From assembly GCF_019443325.1 (NCBI RefSeq), contig NZ_CP080383.1, positions 3,410,001 through 3,474,000 on the forward strand: a DNA stretch of 64,000 bases. The letters run 5' to 3'. The notes below the pieces were generated by a model. It was not told the DNA's origin and searched no databases. It saw only the letters and a list, made by a program, of their open reading frames with translations. The position numbers and the translations under genes were made by a program. Below are positions 30,453-39,495 of this stretch, in pieces; the stretch's first letter is position 1; each line of letters begins with the position of its first letter. This DNA is from Cryobacterium sp. PAMC25264. Its GTDB lineage: Bacteria; Actinomycetota; Actinomycetes; Actinomycetales; Microbacteriaceae.

Positions 30453-31161
30453 GAATCCTGATCGCCGACGACGACCCGCAGATTCTGCGCGCCCTGCGCA
30501 TCACCCTGGGCGCTCGCGGCTACGAGATCATCACCGCGCACGACGGCGTCAGCGCCCTGGCCGCGGTGGTGGAGTACCACCCGGACCTGGTCATGCTCGA
30601 CCTCGGCATGCCCAACCTCGACGGGCTCACCGTCATCGACTCCCTGCGCGCCTGGAACAGCGTGCCGATCCTGGTGGTGAGCGGGCGAAGCGGAGCCTCC
30701 GACAAGGTGGAGGCACTGGACCGCGGCGCCGACGACTACGTCACCAAGCCGTTCTCGATCGACGAGCTGCTGGCACGCATCCGGGCGCTCACCCGCCGGT
30801 TGTCCGGGCCTGGGGACGAACCCGTCATCACGTTCGGCGACCTCACGGTTGACCTGCCGGCCAAGACCGTGGTGCGCGCCGGGCCGGCCGGGCCGCAGCC
30901 CGTGCGGCTGACCCCCACCGAATGGCAGATCCTGGAGCTTTTGCTGCGCAGCCGGGAAAGCTGGTGAGCCGGCAGGCCCTCTACGCGGAGGTGTGGGGAC
31001 AGGTGCGGATGACCGACACGGGCTACCTGCGGCTCTACCTCGCCCAGTTGCGCAAGAAGCTCGAGGCAGACCCCTCGCACCCGCGCTACCTGCTCACCGA
31101 GGCCGGCATGGGCTACCGTTTCGCACCCGACCCGCCCGCCGCGCCCGCCGCGCCCGCCTGA
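30449..31161 (+). CDS. kdpE: KdpE response regulator, frameshifted
   Basis: About 237 residues after correction, OmpR-family. The receiver domain has DDDP near the start, the phosphoacceptor in LVMLDLGMPNLDG and the conserved Lys in DDYVTKPF. The winged helix (LTPTEWQILELLLRSPGKLVSRQALY) is split at 30952-30953, where CC should be CCC. With one C added, the DNA-binding domain runs to MGYRFAPDPPAAPAAPA. It activates kdpFABC. As given, the protein would lack most of its wing. Confidence 0.92.
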
Positions 31162-31168
31162 CCCGACC

Positions 31169-31242
31169 GGATGCGCGTTGCGCGGGTCACACGCCGGTGC
31201 GCGCCCGGCGCGCCACTCGCGAAGCGGCGCCGCGCCCGCGCA
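31169..31242. repeat. 74-nt GC-rich palindromic repeat, copy 1
   Basis: GGATGCGCGTTGCGCGGGTC at the left and CCCGCGCA at the right, with an internal GGCGCGCC. It aligns along its length with 33774-33845. TGCGCGGG near the left end pairs with CCCGCGCA at the right end, and inner CGCCGG/GGCGCG segments can also pair. It follows kdpE, so it may act as its terminator. Confidence 0.65.
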
Positions 31243-31260
31243 ACCCGCCCGCCCGAGCCG

Positions 31261-31455
31261 CTACTCGGCCAGGGCGGGTTCCTCGGCGAGTGCCGGCTCT
31301 TCGGGCCGGGCCCGCACGGGAAAGAGCGGGCTGAGCAGCAGGAACACCACGATGAGGCCACCCTGCACGAGCAGCGCGGTGCGGAAGCCCTGGCCGGGGT
31401 CGCCCGCATCCAGGCCGGCGAAGAAGACCGACCCGAGAACGGCCACGCTCACTGC
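31261..31455 (-). pseudogene. C-terminal fragment of an MFS transporter
   Basis: The reverse strand reads SGGAVSVAVLGSVFFAGL, then a membrane helix TALLVQGGLIVVFLLLSPLF and a tail with a duplicated EEPALAE unit. The motif is the penultimate-loop signature of drug-exporter MFS proteins, which are normally 450-500 residues long. Everything upstream is missing and the sequence runs directly into a MarR fragment on the other strand. Confidence 0.75.
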
Positions 31456-31628
31456 GCCGCCTGATCGTGGCCGCCACGGATGACTCGGTGCGACTCGCGT
31501 ACGGCCACGTGCTGCCCCTGATCAACGGGCTCGAAGCGGTGGTCGCGTCGATGGCCGACGACGAGCGCGCGGCGGCGAGCGCCTTTCTCGACAAAGTGAT
31601 CGCCGCCTACGACGACGCCATGGCCTGA
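31455..31628 (+). pseudogene. C-terminal fragment of a MarR-family regulator
   Basis: The frame ending at TGA 31628 reads LRRLIVAATDDSVRLAYGHV, LPLINGLEAVVASMADDERA and FLDKVIAAYDDAMA, typical of the C-terminal dimer helices of MarR proteins. There is no start and no winged helix. It abuts the MFS fragment head to head, as if a divergent marR/mfs pair lost its promoter region and both 5' halves in one deletion. Confidence 0.7.
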
Positions 31629-31757
31629 TTCCGTCACTCGGATGCCCGGATCGACCGTCACTGCGCCCCCTGTGGCTGGATGCGCCACCTATAGCGGGCG
31701 CATCCAGCCATACGGGGCGGGGCGAACGGCCCGTCGGGCCAGCGGGGGGCGGCGGAG

Positions 31758-32522
31758 CTAGGCCACGGCCACCCGAGGCGCGTCATAGCGTGCGGGGTGC
31801 GCGAGCAGGGCGCTGACATCGCCGTCGATTTCGCGCGGCAACTGTCCGCGCTCGAACAGGATGGCCGGCCGATCGGAGAGCGGATTGGCCGGCGCCCCGC
31901 CGATCACGGCCAGGGCGCAGGCGTCGGTGGACGTAATGCTGAGGTGCGCGCCTTCGCGCAACCCCACCACAAGCACGTCGTTCTCATCGAGGAACTCGGT
32001 GATGCGAGTGGCCCGGGATTCGCCTTTGTGCACACAGGCCGGGTCGGCGTCGAGGTAGTGCGGGTTGATCTGGAACGGCACCAGCCCCAGCGCCTCGAAC
32101 GACTCCGGCTGCACGATGGGCATGTCGTTGGTCGTGCGGATGCTGGGCGCCGTGATGTTCGTGCCGGCGCTGGCGCCCAGGTAGGGCAGGCCGCTCTGCA
32201 CCCGGGCGCGGATGACCGGCACCAGGCCGCGACGCTGCAGGGTGGCCAGCAGCCGGAAGGTGTTGCCGCCGCCGACGAAGAGCGCCTGCGCGGAGGCCAC
32301 CGCGGCCACCGGGTCGACAGCCTCGTGCAGGCCGCGCACGGCGATGCCGTGCGGCGCGAAGGCGTCGCGCACCGAGGCCGTGTACGCGTCGTGGTCACCG
32401 CCCGCGAAAGGCACGAAGGTGAGTTCGGTCACCCCGTCGAGGAACGCGAGCACCTCGGGGAGGGCGTGTTCGAGGTAACCCCGGCCGTGGTTGGTGGAGT
32501 TGGACAACAGGAGCAGGTGCAT
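31758..32522 (-). CDS. pepE: Dipeptidase E (alpha-aspartyl dipeptidase)
   Basis: 254 residues, peptidase family S51. The nucleophile is in YLGASAGTNI; the family's His is in FQINPHYLD. MHLLLLSNSTNHGRGYLEHA is the standard start, at ATG 32522 with AAGGA upstream. It hydrolyses Asp-X dipeptides in the cytoplasm. Monocistronic by position. The C-terminal extension (PREIDGDVSALLAHPARYDAPR) is slightly longer than in the enteric enzyme. Confidence 0.88.
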   Translation of the reverse strand: MHLLLLSNSTNHGRGYLEHALPEVLAFLDGVTELTFVPFAGGDHDAYTASVRDAFAPHGIAVRGLHEAVDPVAAVASAQALFVGGGNTFRLLATLQRRGLVPVIRARVQSGLPYLGASAGTNITAPSIRTTNDMPIVQPESFEALGLVPFQINPHYLDADPACVHKGESRATRITEFLDENDVLVVGLREGAHLSITSTDACALAVIGGAPANPLSDRPAILFERGQLPREIDGDVSALLAHPARYDAPRVAVA

Positions 32523-32829
32523 GGCGATCCTTCGGGTCTGCTGGAGGGGCTGGGCGCTGGTGCGCGTGGGGCGGGTGGTTCTGGTGGGGCGGTTAGGCGG
32601 TGGGGGCACGGTAAGTGTGGCCCCTGCGGACTAATGCACCCGGCGCGCCGGGTGCATATGTCCGATTGGGGAACAGTCCGCCCATTTTGTGACACGAACG
32701 GGACGGGCGGAAGGGGCGTTGGGCCTGGAGTCAGGACTTGGGCGCGATGGACAGGCCCGACGCCCCAGCGTGGCCGCCCTGGCACAGGCTTCCTAGGATG
32801 GGAGTACGTCCATCGATCCTGGAGGCACC
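32523..32829. other. 307-nt spacer holding palindrome copy 3
   Basis: No gene is supported. The left part is G/T-rich low-complexity sequence (GGTGGGGC repeats), then the 38-nt palindrome at 32627-32664. Near the right end TAGGAT (32795-32800) may be the -10 of the mutarotase gene, followed by TGGAGG before its ATG. Confidence 0.6.
32627..32664. repeat. 38-nt intergenic palindrome, copy 3
   Basis: CGGACTAATGCACCCGG - CGCG - CCGGGTGCATATGTCCG, between the divergent pepE and mutarotase genes. Arm and loop lengths are the same as in the copies at 12453 and 14488. Confidence 0.85.
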
Positions 32830-33717
32830 ATGTCCGCCGTTCCCAGCACGCTCGAGCTTCCGTCCTCCGTCGAACTCGGCCAGGGGCAGGGCGGCCTGGC
32901 CATCGCTCGGGTCTTCGCCCCCACCGGCACCGCCGAGGTGTACCTGCGCGGCGCGCACGTGAGCGCCTGGACACCCGCCGGGGGCACCCCCGTGATCTGG
33001 ATGAGCGAGCAGAGCGAGTACGCGACCGGCGTCCCGCTGCGCGGCGGCGTGCCGATCTGCTTCCCCTGGTTCGCCGCCCACCCCACGGATGCCACGGCCC
33101 CGTCACACGGATTCGCCCGCCTGGCCGACTGGCAGCTGGTCGAGGCACACGAGGCCGGCGACGACGTCGCTCTCGTCTTCGTACTCACCGACACCGACGC
33201 CAGCCGGGCCTCGGCCTGGCCGCACCGGTTCGAGGCGCGCTACACGGTCACCGTGGGAGCCCGGCTCACCCTCGCGCTCGAGGTGACGAACCGCGACACC
33301 GAAACGGTGAGCTTCGAGGAGGCCCTGCACACCTACCTTGCCGTCGCCGATATCTGCCAGACCGAGGTCGCCGGTCTCGAGGGCGCTCCGTTCACCGACC
33401 GGCTATCCGGCCCGCGCCCCGCGGAGAGCACGCCGGTGCGCTTCGACGCCGAGACCGACCGCATCTACCTGAACACCCCGGCCACCACCACAGTGACGGA
33501 TGCGTCCACGGGCCGGGTCATCACCGTCGCCAAGCAGGGCTCCGCCAGCACCGTCGTCTGGAACCCCTGGATCGACAAGGCCGCCGCCATGGCGGACTTC
33601 GGCGACACCGAGTACACCGGCATGGTGTGCGTGGAGACCTGCAACATCCGGGACAACACGATCACCCTGGCGCCCGGGGAAAGCCACGAGATCAGCGCGA
33701 GCTACTCGGTGGCCTGA
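32830..33717 (+). CDS. D-hexose-6-phosphate mutarotase (aldose 1-epimerase family)
   Basis: 295 residues. The galactose-mutarotase-like beta-sandwich carries RGGVPICFPWF, the catalytic-His motif SHGFARLADWQ and the catalytic Glu in MVCVETCNI, the pattern of YeaD-type glucose-6-phosphate 1-epimerases. It speeds alpha/beta interconversion of hexose 6-phosphates in the cytoplasm. ATG 32830 has GGAGG at good spacing. Confidence 0.88.
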   Translation: MSAVPSTLELPSSVELGQGQGGLAIARVFAPTGTAEVYLRGAHVSAWTPAGGTPVIWMSEQSEYATGVPLRGGVPICFPWFAAHPTDATAPSHGFARLADWQLVEAHEAGDDVALVFVLTDTDASRASAWPHRFEARYTVTVGARLTLALEVTNRDTETVSFEEALHTYLAVADICQTEVAGLEGAPFTDRLSGPRPAESTPVRFDAETDRIYLNTPATTTVTDASTGRVITVAKQGSASTVVWNPWIDKAAAMADFGDTEYTGMVCVETCNIRDNTITLAPGESHEISASYSVA

Positions 33718-33773
33718 CCTGCGCAGTGGCGTGATCTGCGCGGTGGGCTGAGCTCCGCAGCGGGCCCGGGCCC

Positions 33774-33845
33774 GGATGCGACGCGCGGGTCAGGCGCCGC
33801 TACGCGCGTGGCGCGCCAGCAGCGAAACGGCGCGGCACCCGCGCA
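33774..33845. repeat. 72-nt GC-rich palindromic repeat, copy 2
   Basis: Aligns with 31169-31242: both begin GGATGCG, contain GCGCGGGTCA, a central GGCGCGCCA, a GCGAA(A/G)CGGCGC block and end CCCGCGCA. It lies after the mutarotase gene. The flanking region 33718-33920 contains no gene. Confidence 0.65.
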
Positions 33846-33920
33846 CCTCCTCGCGACCGTAAGCACGGCCCGGCGCTCAACCCAAGCGGGCCCAAGCGGG
33901 CCCAAGCGAGGCCATGCGGG

Positions 33921-34270
33921 TCAGCCCTTGCGCCGCCCAGGCGTGGCGTAGCCGCCGGCGCTGGCCGGACCGCCGAAGGCGATCGCCACCCCGATCATGA
34001 AGCCGAAGTTGTACCAGTTGCCGTCGTTGTGCACCTCGTAGATGTTCACGTCCGGGTTGAACAACGACACGAGGAACGTGATCGGGCTGATGAAGCCCTG
34101 CCACAGCCCGAGCCAGAACCCGGCCTGCGCCTCGGGCGGTGTGATCGCCCCCACGTCGTTGGGTCCGGGGGCGCATCCAGTGAGCACGAGGGCCGTGAGC
34201 ACTGCCACGACCGCGAGCGTCGCGACTCCGACCTGCCGGTCCTCGGCCCGCCCGTCCTCGACCTGCGCAT
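33921..34270 (-). CDS. Probable lipoprotein with C-terminal membrane segments, possible frameshift
   Basis: The C-terminal part, from LAVVAVLTALVLTGCAPGPND on, is clear: a lipobox LTGC, FWLGLWQGFISPITFLVSLF and NWYNFGFMIGVAIAFGG, a common actinobacterial protein of unknown function. The start is uncertain. ATG 34270 has GGAGG four nt upstream and encodes a basic n-region (MRRSRTGGPRTGRSESRR), but in a frame one base away from the lipobox. The in-frame ATG at 34298 lacks a ribosome binding site. One missing base near 34205-34225 would give a normal signal peptide. Confidence 0.6.
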
Positions 34271-34379
34271 GGTTCCTCCGCTCCACCCGGTGGCACATTC
34301 AGCGGTCACGGTAGGCGGGCCGTGCAGCGCGCGCACGGGCACCTAAAATCGGAGGATCGCCGCCTCCACCCCCACCACC

Positions 34380-35063
34380 ATGACGGAGGACTACCTCAAG
34401 GTCATCTGGAAATCGCACGAGTGGTCCGACGAGGGCATCACCACCAACGAGATCGCCGCCACGCTCGGCGTGGCCGCATCCTCGGTGTCGGGCAACCTCA
34501 ACAAGCTCGCGCGTGACGGCTACATCCTGCACGAGCCGTATGACCGCATCCTGCTCAGCGACGCCGGGCGCAGCATCGCCGTGCAGATGGTGCGCCGACA
34601 CCGCATCATCGAGACCTACCTCGTGGAACAGTGCGGTTACGGCTGGGACGAGGCGCACGAGGAGGCCGAGGTGCTCGAGCACGCGGTGTCCGACCGGCTG
34701 CTGGAGATCTGGGACGACGAGCTCGGCAACCCGCTGCAGGACCCGCACGGCGACCCCATCCCCCGCAAAGACGGCACGGTCGCCCGTCCCGACGGTCGCC
34801 GTCTGCACGAGCTTGCCGAGCACGAGACCGGCACCGTGCTGCGGGTCTCCGACCACGACCCCGCGCTGCTGCGCTACCTGCACTCGCTGGGCATCACCGT
34901 GGGCAGCACCCTGCGCGTGCACGCCCGCCGCGACTACGCCGGGTCGATGGCGATCAGCCTGGTCGACGACAGTGCGACAACGGATGCCGCCACCGCGGTC
35001 GAACCCGCCATGGTCGAACTGGCCACGGTGGCCGCCAACGCGATCTGGGTCACCACGGCCTGA
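34380..35063 (+). CDS. DtxR-family metal-dependent regulator (IdeR/MntR-like)
   Basis: 227 residues. N-terminal winged helix (TEDYLKVIWKSHEWS, TTNEIAATLGVAASSVSGNL), dimerisation/metal domain with the VEQCGYGWDEAHEEAEVLEHAVSD signature, and a C-terminal FeoA/SH3-like domain (RVSDHDPALLRYL). It senses Mn2+ or Fe2+ and controls uptake genes. The ATG is not well supported: GGAGG lies 25 nt upstream, and a TAAAAT box (34344-34349) sits six nt before an in-frame ATC at 34356 that would add eight residues (IAASTPTT). Confidence 0.85.
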   Translation: MTEDYLKVIWKSHEWSDEGITTNEIAATLGVAASSVSGNLNKLARDGYILHEPYDRILLSDAGRSIAVQMVRRHRIIETYLVEQCGYGWDEAHEEAEVLEHAVSDRLLEIWDDELGNPLQDPHGDPIPRKDGTVARPDGRRLHELAEHETGTVLRVSDHDPALLRYLHSLGITVGSTLRVHARRDYAGSMAISLVDDSATTDAATAVEPAMVELATVAANAIWVTTA

Positions 35064-35079
35064 TCCCGCGGGGCAGCCG

Positions 35080-35304
35080 GGCCAGCCGGTCTGGACCGCC
35101 ATCGCGGCAAAGCACAACCTCGTCGAAGCGGACCTCTCCCGGCTGGCGTCCTGGTGGCACACCGACGCCGACCTCGGCCGCACCATGGAGGTCTTCGCCG
35201 ACATGGGCCGCAGCCGCGCCGCGGGTTTCACGGGCTACCGCAACACGGAGCAGGCCTTCCTCGACCTGTTCGAGCGCTACCGGGCCGAGCGGCTCACCCC
35301 GTAG
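35080..35304 (+). pseudogene. C-terminal fragment of an NAD-dependent epimerase/dehydratase
   Basis: Frame reading QPVWTAIAAKHNLVEADLSR followed by LASWWHTDADLGR and NTEQAFLDLFERYRAERLTP, the end of a common SDR-family epimerase/dehydratase (normally about 350 residues). No start or Rossmann motif is present. It is directly behind the DtxR stop codon; the join probably marks a deletion. Confidence 0.7.
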
Positions 35305-35321
35305 CCCGATAGTCTCCAGGC

Positions 35322-35687
35322 ATGCTCATCTCCGCACTAGTCCTGATGGTCGCCGGAATCCTGGTCGTGGTGGTCAGCGAGCGAGCGGCCAGCGGGCGCC
35401 TGGGAATCAACTCGCTGGCGGGCATCCGTACCAGCGCGCTGATGGCCTCCGAGGCGGCCTGGACCGCCGGACACCGGGCCGCCCGGATCCCCATGGACCT
35501 GGCCGGACTCGTGCTGTTCCTGGCTGGAGCCGTCGCTGTGGCGTTTCGCCTGGGCGAGCCCGCCACCGGAGCGATCGTGCTGTCGGCAGCCGTCGCCTCG
35601 GTGGTTCTCATCGTGATCGGGGCCGTCGTTGCGACCCCGGCCGCCACCCGCGCCCTGGTGCTCGAACTGGACGACTCGCCCTCCTGA
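35322..35687 (+). CDS. SdpI-family membrane protein
   Basis: 121 residues with three membrane segments and the SdpI-type loop GINSLAGIRTSALMASEAAWTAGHR. In Bacillus the SdpI family gives immunity to a secreted toxin; single copies in actinobacteria have no known toxin partner, and none is visible here. TAGTCT at 35310-35315 is six nt before ATG with no Shine-Dalgarno, so the mRNA is probably leaderless. Confidence 0.78.
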   Translation: MLISALVLMVAGILVVVVSERAASGRLGINSLAGIRTSALMASEAAWTAGHRAARIPMDLAGLVLFLAGAVAVAFRLGEPATGAIVLSAAVASVVLIVIGAVVATPAATRALVLELDDSPS

Positions 35688-35715
35688 CAGCGACACGCGG
35701 CCGGACCGACTCACA

Positions 35716-36096
35716 TCACTGCGCCCGCAGCAGCTCCAGGAACTCGTCGGCCATGGCAAGCTGACTGCGCAGTTTCTCCCGGCGTTCGGCCGCCTCCGCG
35801 ACGAAGACATCCAGCCTCCGGTGCAGGTCGGCTGCCGCCTCGGTGTCGGGCTTCGCTGCCAGCGCGTCGATGATGCTCAGCAGGTCCGCCATCTCTTCGA
35901 GGCTGAACCCGAGGGGTTTCATGCGCCGGATGAGGATCAGACGGTCATGATCGGCTTGGGTGTAGAGCCTGAAGCCGCCTTCGGTGCGTCCCGATGCGGA
36001 GACCAGCCCCACTTCGTCGTAGTGCCGCAGGGTGCGCAGCGACAGGCCGGTCTTCTCGGCGAGCTCGCCGATATGCATCGTGTCCGCATCCGTCAT
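35716..36096 (-). CDS. MerR-family transcriptional regulator
   Basis: 126 residues. MHIGELAEKTGLSLRTLRHYDEVGL is the MerR winged-helix start, followed by the QADHDRLILIRRMKPLGFSLEEM segment and a coiled-coil dimerisation helix (EAAERREKLRSQL). The C-terminal effector region is short and has no clear metal-binding cysteines, so it belongs to the general MerR group. Start 36096, or the in-frame Met seven residues later. It diverges from the SulP gene and may regulate it. Confidence 0.85.
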   Translation of the reverse strand: MTDADTMHIGELAEKTGLSLRTLRHYDEVGLVSASGRTEGGFRLYTQADHDRLILIRRMKPLGFSLEEMADLLSIIDALAAKPDTEAAADLHRRLDVFVAEAAERREKLRSQLAMADEFLELLRAQ

Positions 36097-36295
36097 GTCA
36101 CACCACTCTCGTCTTAACCCTTACGTTAGGGTAGAGTTAATCGGGTCGGTCGGGTAACCCGCCGACACAACTCCTACCCACCATTCTCCCCGCTGTAGAG
36201 CGGGTCGCACGATGGCGAGCGCCGCGGCGCCGGGTCCCCCCTTCTTTTCCCACCGGATCGCCCAGCGCGCGGTCCCTTCCCTCGAGGAGCCTTCA

Positions 36296-37816
36296 TTGGC
36301 CACTGCCGACAAGACCGCCCACGCCGGTCGCTACGCCGCGGACCCGTCCATGCTCACCGCTCTCCGCACCCCGAAACTGCTCACCCGGGAGGTGCTGGCC
36401 GGCCTCGTCGTGGCGCTGGCGCTCATCCCCGAGGCCATCTCCTTCTCGATCATCGCCGGCGTCGACCCGCGGGTCGGACTGTTCTCCTCGTTCGTGATGG
36501 CCGTCTCCATCGCGTTCCTGGGCGGGCGACCGGCGATGATCACCGCAGCCACGGGCGCCATCGCCCTGGTCATCGCACCCGTCGCCCGCGATTACGGCCT
36601 GGACTACTTCATCGCCACCGTCATCCTCGGTGGTGTTTTCCAGGTGATTCTCGCCATCCTCGGCGTCGCCAAGATGATGCGCTTCATCCCCCGAAGCGTG
36701 ATGGTGGGCTTCGTGAACGCGCTGGCCATCTTGATCTTCACCGCCCAGCTGCCACACCTCATCGGGGTGCCGTGGCTGGTCTACCCGCTCGTGGCCGCCG
36801 GCGTCATCGTCATGGTTCTGATGCCTCGGCTCACCAAAATCGTTCCCGCGCCCCTGGTGGCCATCGTGCTGCTCACCGCGGTGACCATCGTCACCGCGCT
36901 GAATGTGCCCACCGTGGGCGACCAGGGCGAACTGCCGCGGAGCCTGCCCGAACTGTTCTTCCCGCAGGTTCCGCTCACCTGGGAGACCTTGCAGATCATC
37001 GCCCCGTACGCCCTGGCGATGGCCCTGGTGGGCCTGCTCGAATCGCTCATGACGGCCAAACTGGTCGATGAGATCACCGACACCCACTCCCGCAAGACCC
37101 GCGAGGCCTGGGCTCAGGGCGCGGCCAACATGCTCTCGGGCTTCTTCGGCGGCATGGGCGGCTGCGCCATGATCGGCCAGACGATGATCAACGTGAAGGC
37201 CTCCGGCGCCCGCACCCGCATCTCCACCTTCCTCGCCGGCGTCTTCCTGCTGGTGCTCGTCGTGGGCCTGGGTGACCTCGTCTCGATCATCCCCATGGCG
37301 GCACTGGTCGCGGTCATGATCATGGTGTCGGTCGCCACGTTCGACTGGCACAGCATCCGCCCCGCCACCCTCAAACGGATGCCGGTGGGCGAGACCATTG
37401 TCATGGTCGCCACGGTCGCCGTGGTCGTGGCCACCCACAACCTGGCCATCGGCGTGATCGTGGGGGTGCTCGCCGCCATGATCGTCTTCACGCGCCGGGT
37501 GGCCCACTTCGCCACTGTGGAGCGCACGCTCGATCTGGACGCCCCCGCGCCCACGGCTTTCTACACAGTGACCGGCGAGTTGTTCTTCGCTTCGAGCAAC
37601 GACCTCACCACTCAGTTCGAGTACGCCGACGACCCCGAGCGCATCGTGATCGACCTCACGGGATCGCACGTGTGGGATGCGTCGACCGTCGCAGCGCTGG
37701 ACTCGATTGCCACCAAGTACCACCGGCTGGGCAAGCACGTCGTCATCGAGGGCATGAACGAGGCCAGCACCCGCATGCACGGCCGACTGGCCGGCACCCT
37801 CGGCGGCGGGCACTAG
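36296..37816 (+). CDS. SulP-family anion permease with STAS domain
   Basis: 506 residues from a TTG start preceded by GAGGAG. About eleven membrane helices with SulP signatures (LAGLVVALALIPEAISFSIIAGVDPRVGLFSS, GGMGGCAMIGQTMINVKASGA) and a C-terminal STAS domain (DDPERIVIDLTGSHVWDASTVAALDSI). SulP proteins carry sulfate, bicarbonate or dicarboxylates; the substrate is not evident. An in-frame ATG at 36212 exists but has no ribosome binding site. Confidence 0.88.
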   Translation: MATADKTAHAGRYAADPSMLTALRTPKLLTREVLAGLVVALALIPEAISFSIIAGVDPRVGLFSSFVMAVSIAFLGGRPAMITAATGAIALVIAPVARDYGLDYFIATVILGGVFQVILAILGVAKMMRFIPRSVMVGFVNALAILIFTAQLPHLIGVPWLVYPLVAAGVIVMVLMPRLTKIVPAPLVAIVLLTAVTIVTALNVPTVGDQGELPRSLPELFFPQVPLTWETLQIIAPYALAMALVGLLESLMTAKLVDEITDTHSRKTREAWAQGAANMLSGFFGGMGGCAMIGQTMINVKASGARTRISTFLAGVFLLVLVVGLGDLVSIIPMAALVAVMIMVSVATFDWHSIRPATLKRMPVGETIVMVATVAVVVATHNLAIGVIVGVLAAMIVFTRRVAHFATVERTLDLDAPAPTAFYTVTGELFFASSNDLTTQFEYADDPERIVIDLTGSHVWDASTVAALDSIATKYHRLGKHVVIEGMNEASTRMHGRLAGTLGGGH

Positions 37817-37884
37817 GCGGTCACTGGTCGGCGCGAGGTGAAGGCCGGGGCTGCTGTCGCGGCAGCACCCACCGTGCCACGCCC

Positions 37885-37913
37885 ATGACACGGTCAGGCG
37901 CCTCCGGTAGAAT
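37885..37913 (+). promoter_or_regulatory. Promoter of nhaA
   Basis: ATGACA (37885-37890) and TAGAAT (37908-37913) with exactly 17 nt between them: five of six bases match the -35 consensus TTGACA and five of six match the -10 consensus TATAAT. The start codon of nhaA is 67 nt downstream of the -10 box. Confidence 0.65.
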
Positions 37914-37979
37914 TACGTCAAGGTGAGCTGGGAAGTCTGGTCAGCACTCGTACGACCGACCCCAAACCTCAGGAGTGCC

Positions 37980-39386
37980 ATGTCCGGCGACACCCCTCTT
38001 TCCCCCTCCCCACACACCTCATCCGCGCAGAGCGTTCCCTCCAGAGGCAGCTACCGCGAGAAACTCCGCATCGGCGAGATCCTCCGTCGTGAGACCGTCG
38101 GCGGGTTCTTGCTGGTCTTTGCCGCTGCTGTGGCGCTGATCTGGGCCAACTCACCCGCATCGGAGAGCTACTTCGCCCTGCGCGACTTCCGCATCGGCTA
38201 CGAACCGTGGCACCTGGAGCTGAGCCTGGGCGCCTGGGCGGCCGACGGGCTGCTGGCGATCTTCTTCTTCCTGGTGGGCCTGGAGCTCAAGAAGGAGTTC
38301 GTGGCCGGGGACCTGCGCAACCCCTCCCGGGCGATCGTGCCGGTGGCCGCCGCCATGGGTGGCGTGGCCGTGCCCGCCCTGTTCTACGCGGGCGTCAACC
38401 TGGTCAGCCCCGAGACCCTGCGCGGCTGGGCCATCCCCACCGCCACCGACATCGCGTTCGCGGTCGCGGTGCTCGCCATCGTGGGCTCGCACCTGCCCAG
38501 CGCCCTGCGCATCTTCCTACTCACCCTGGCCGTGGTCGACGACCTGCTCGCCATCTCGATCATCGCGATCTTCTACTCCGACGACGTGCAGTTCAGCCCG
38601 CTGCTACTGGCGCTGATCCCCCTGGCGCTGTACACGTTCCTGGCGCAGAAGTACCGGCGCTTCTTCGCCGAGTCGGCGTGGGCCGCCTGGCTGATCCTGC
38701 TACCCCTGGGCTTCGCGGTGTGGGCGCTTGTGCACGCCGGCGGCATCCACGCTACCGTCGCGGGGGTGCTACTCGGCTTCGCCGTGCCGGTTCTGCACGG
38801 TCGCAACCGCCCGGATGCGCCCCCGGTAGCCGGGCCGGGCCTGTCGGAGAACTTCGAGCACCGGTTCCGCCCGCTCTCGGCCGGCTTCGCCGTGCCGGTC
38901 TTCGCGTTCTTCTCCGCCGGCGTCACCGTGGGCGGCTGGAACGGCCTGATCGGCGCAATCACCGACCCCGTCGCGATCGGCATCATCGTGGGGCTGGTGC
39001 TCGGCAAGCCCGTCGGCATCGTGGGCACCACCTGGCTGATGACCAAGCTCACCCCACTACGCCTGGACCCGACGCTGCGCTGGATCGACCTGATCGGCGT
39101 CGCGATCCTCGCCGGCATCGGTTTCACGGTGTCGCTACTCATCGCCGACCTCAGCTTCGGCGCCGGGTCGCTGGCCAATGACCACGCCAAGGTGGGCATC
39201 CTGGTGGCATCGCTCACGGCGGCGCTGCTCGCCTCGGTGATCCTGCGCACCCGCAACCGGCTCTACCGCCGCATCGAGCAGGCCGATGCGGTGGATGCCG
39301 ACGGTGACGGCATCCCCGACGTCTACCAGCAGCAGGACACCCGGCAGACTCCCGTGGGCGGGGCCGAGATGACGCCCGGAGCCTGA
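37980..39386 (+). CDS. nhaA: NhaA sodium/proton antiporter
   Basis: 468 residues. Family motifs include [48 protein letters not shown] and the twin aspartates of the ion site in [17 protein letters not shown]. It exports Na+ in exchange for H+. AGGAG lies five nt before ATG 37980. The C-terminal tail has an acidic stretch with [14 protein letters not shown], reminiscent of a short calcium-binding repeat; its role is unclear. Confidence 0.93.
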   Translation: MSGDTPLSPSPHTSSAQSVPSRGSYREKLRIGEILRRETVGGFLLVFAAAVALIWANSPASESYFALRDFRIGYEPWHLELSLGAWAADGLLAIFFFLVGLELKKEFVAGDLRNPSRAIVPVAAAMGGVAVPALFYAGVNLVSPETLRGWAIPTATDIAFAVAVLAIVGSHLPSALRIFLLTLAVVDDLLAISIIAIFYSDDVQFSPLLLALIPLALYTFLAQKYRRFFAESAWAAWLILLPLGFAVWALVHAGGIHATVAGVLLGFAVPVLHGRNRPDAPPVAGPGLSENFEHRFRPLSAGFAVPVFAFFSAGVTVGGWNGLIGAITDPVAIGIIVGLVLGKPVGIVGTTWLMTKLTPLRLDPTLRWIDLIGVAILAGIGFTVSLLIADLSFGAGSLANDHAKVGILVASLTAALLASVILRTRNRLYRRIEQADAVDADGDGIPDVYQQQDTRQTPVGGAEMTPGA

Positions 39387-39495
39387 CCGGCGCCTGCCCG
39401 GCGCCTGACCGGCCTGAGCGGCCTCAGCAACACCTCCCCGCGCTCTCCTGTCACGGCACCTCCCCGCGCATTCCCCTCGTGGCGCAGGTTGAACC

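Noticed and set aside
26848..30504. Open reverse frame of 1218 codons across kdpC/kdpD
   Set aside because: It is antisense to kdpBCDE, composed of low-complexity Arg/Gly/His/Gln sequence typical of high-GC antisense frames, with no ribosome binding site.
35322..35687. Toxin-immunity system based on the SdpI-like protein
   Set aside because: No SdpC-like toxin or export partner is nearby; neighbours are gene fragments and a MerR regulator.
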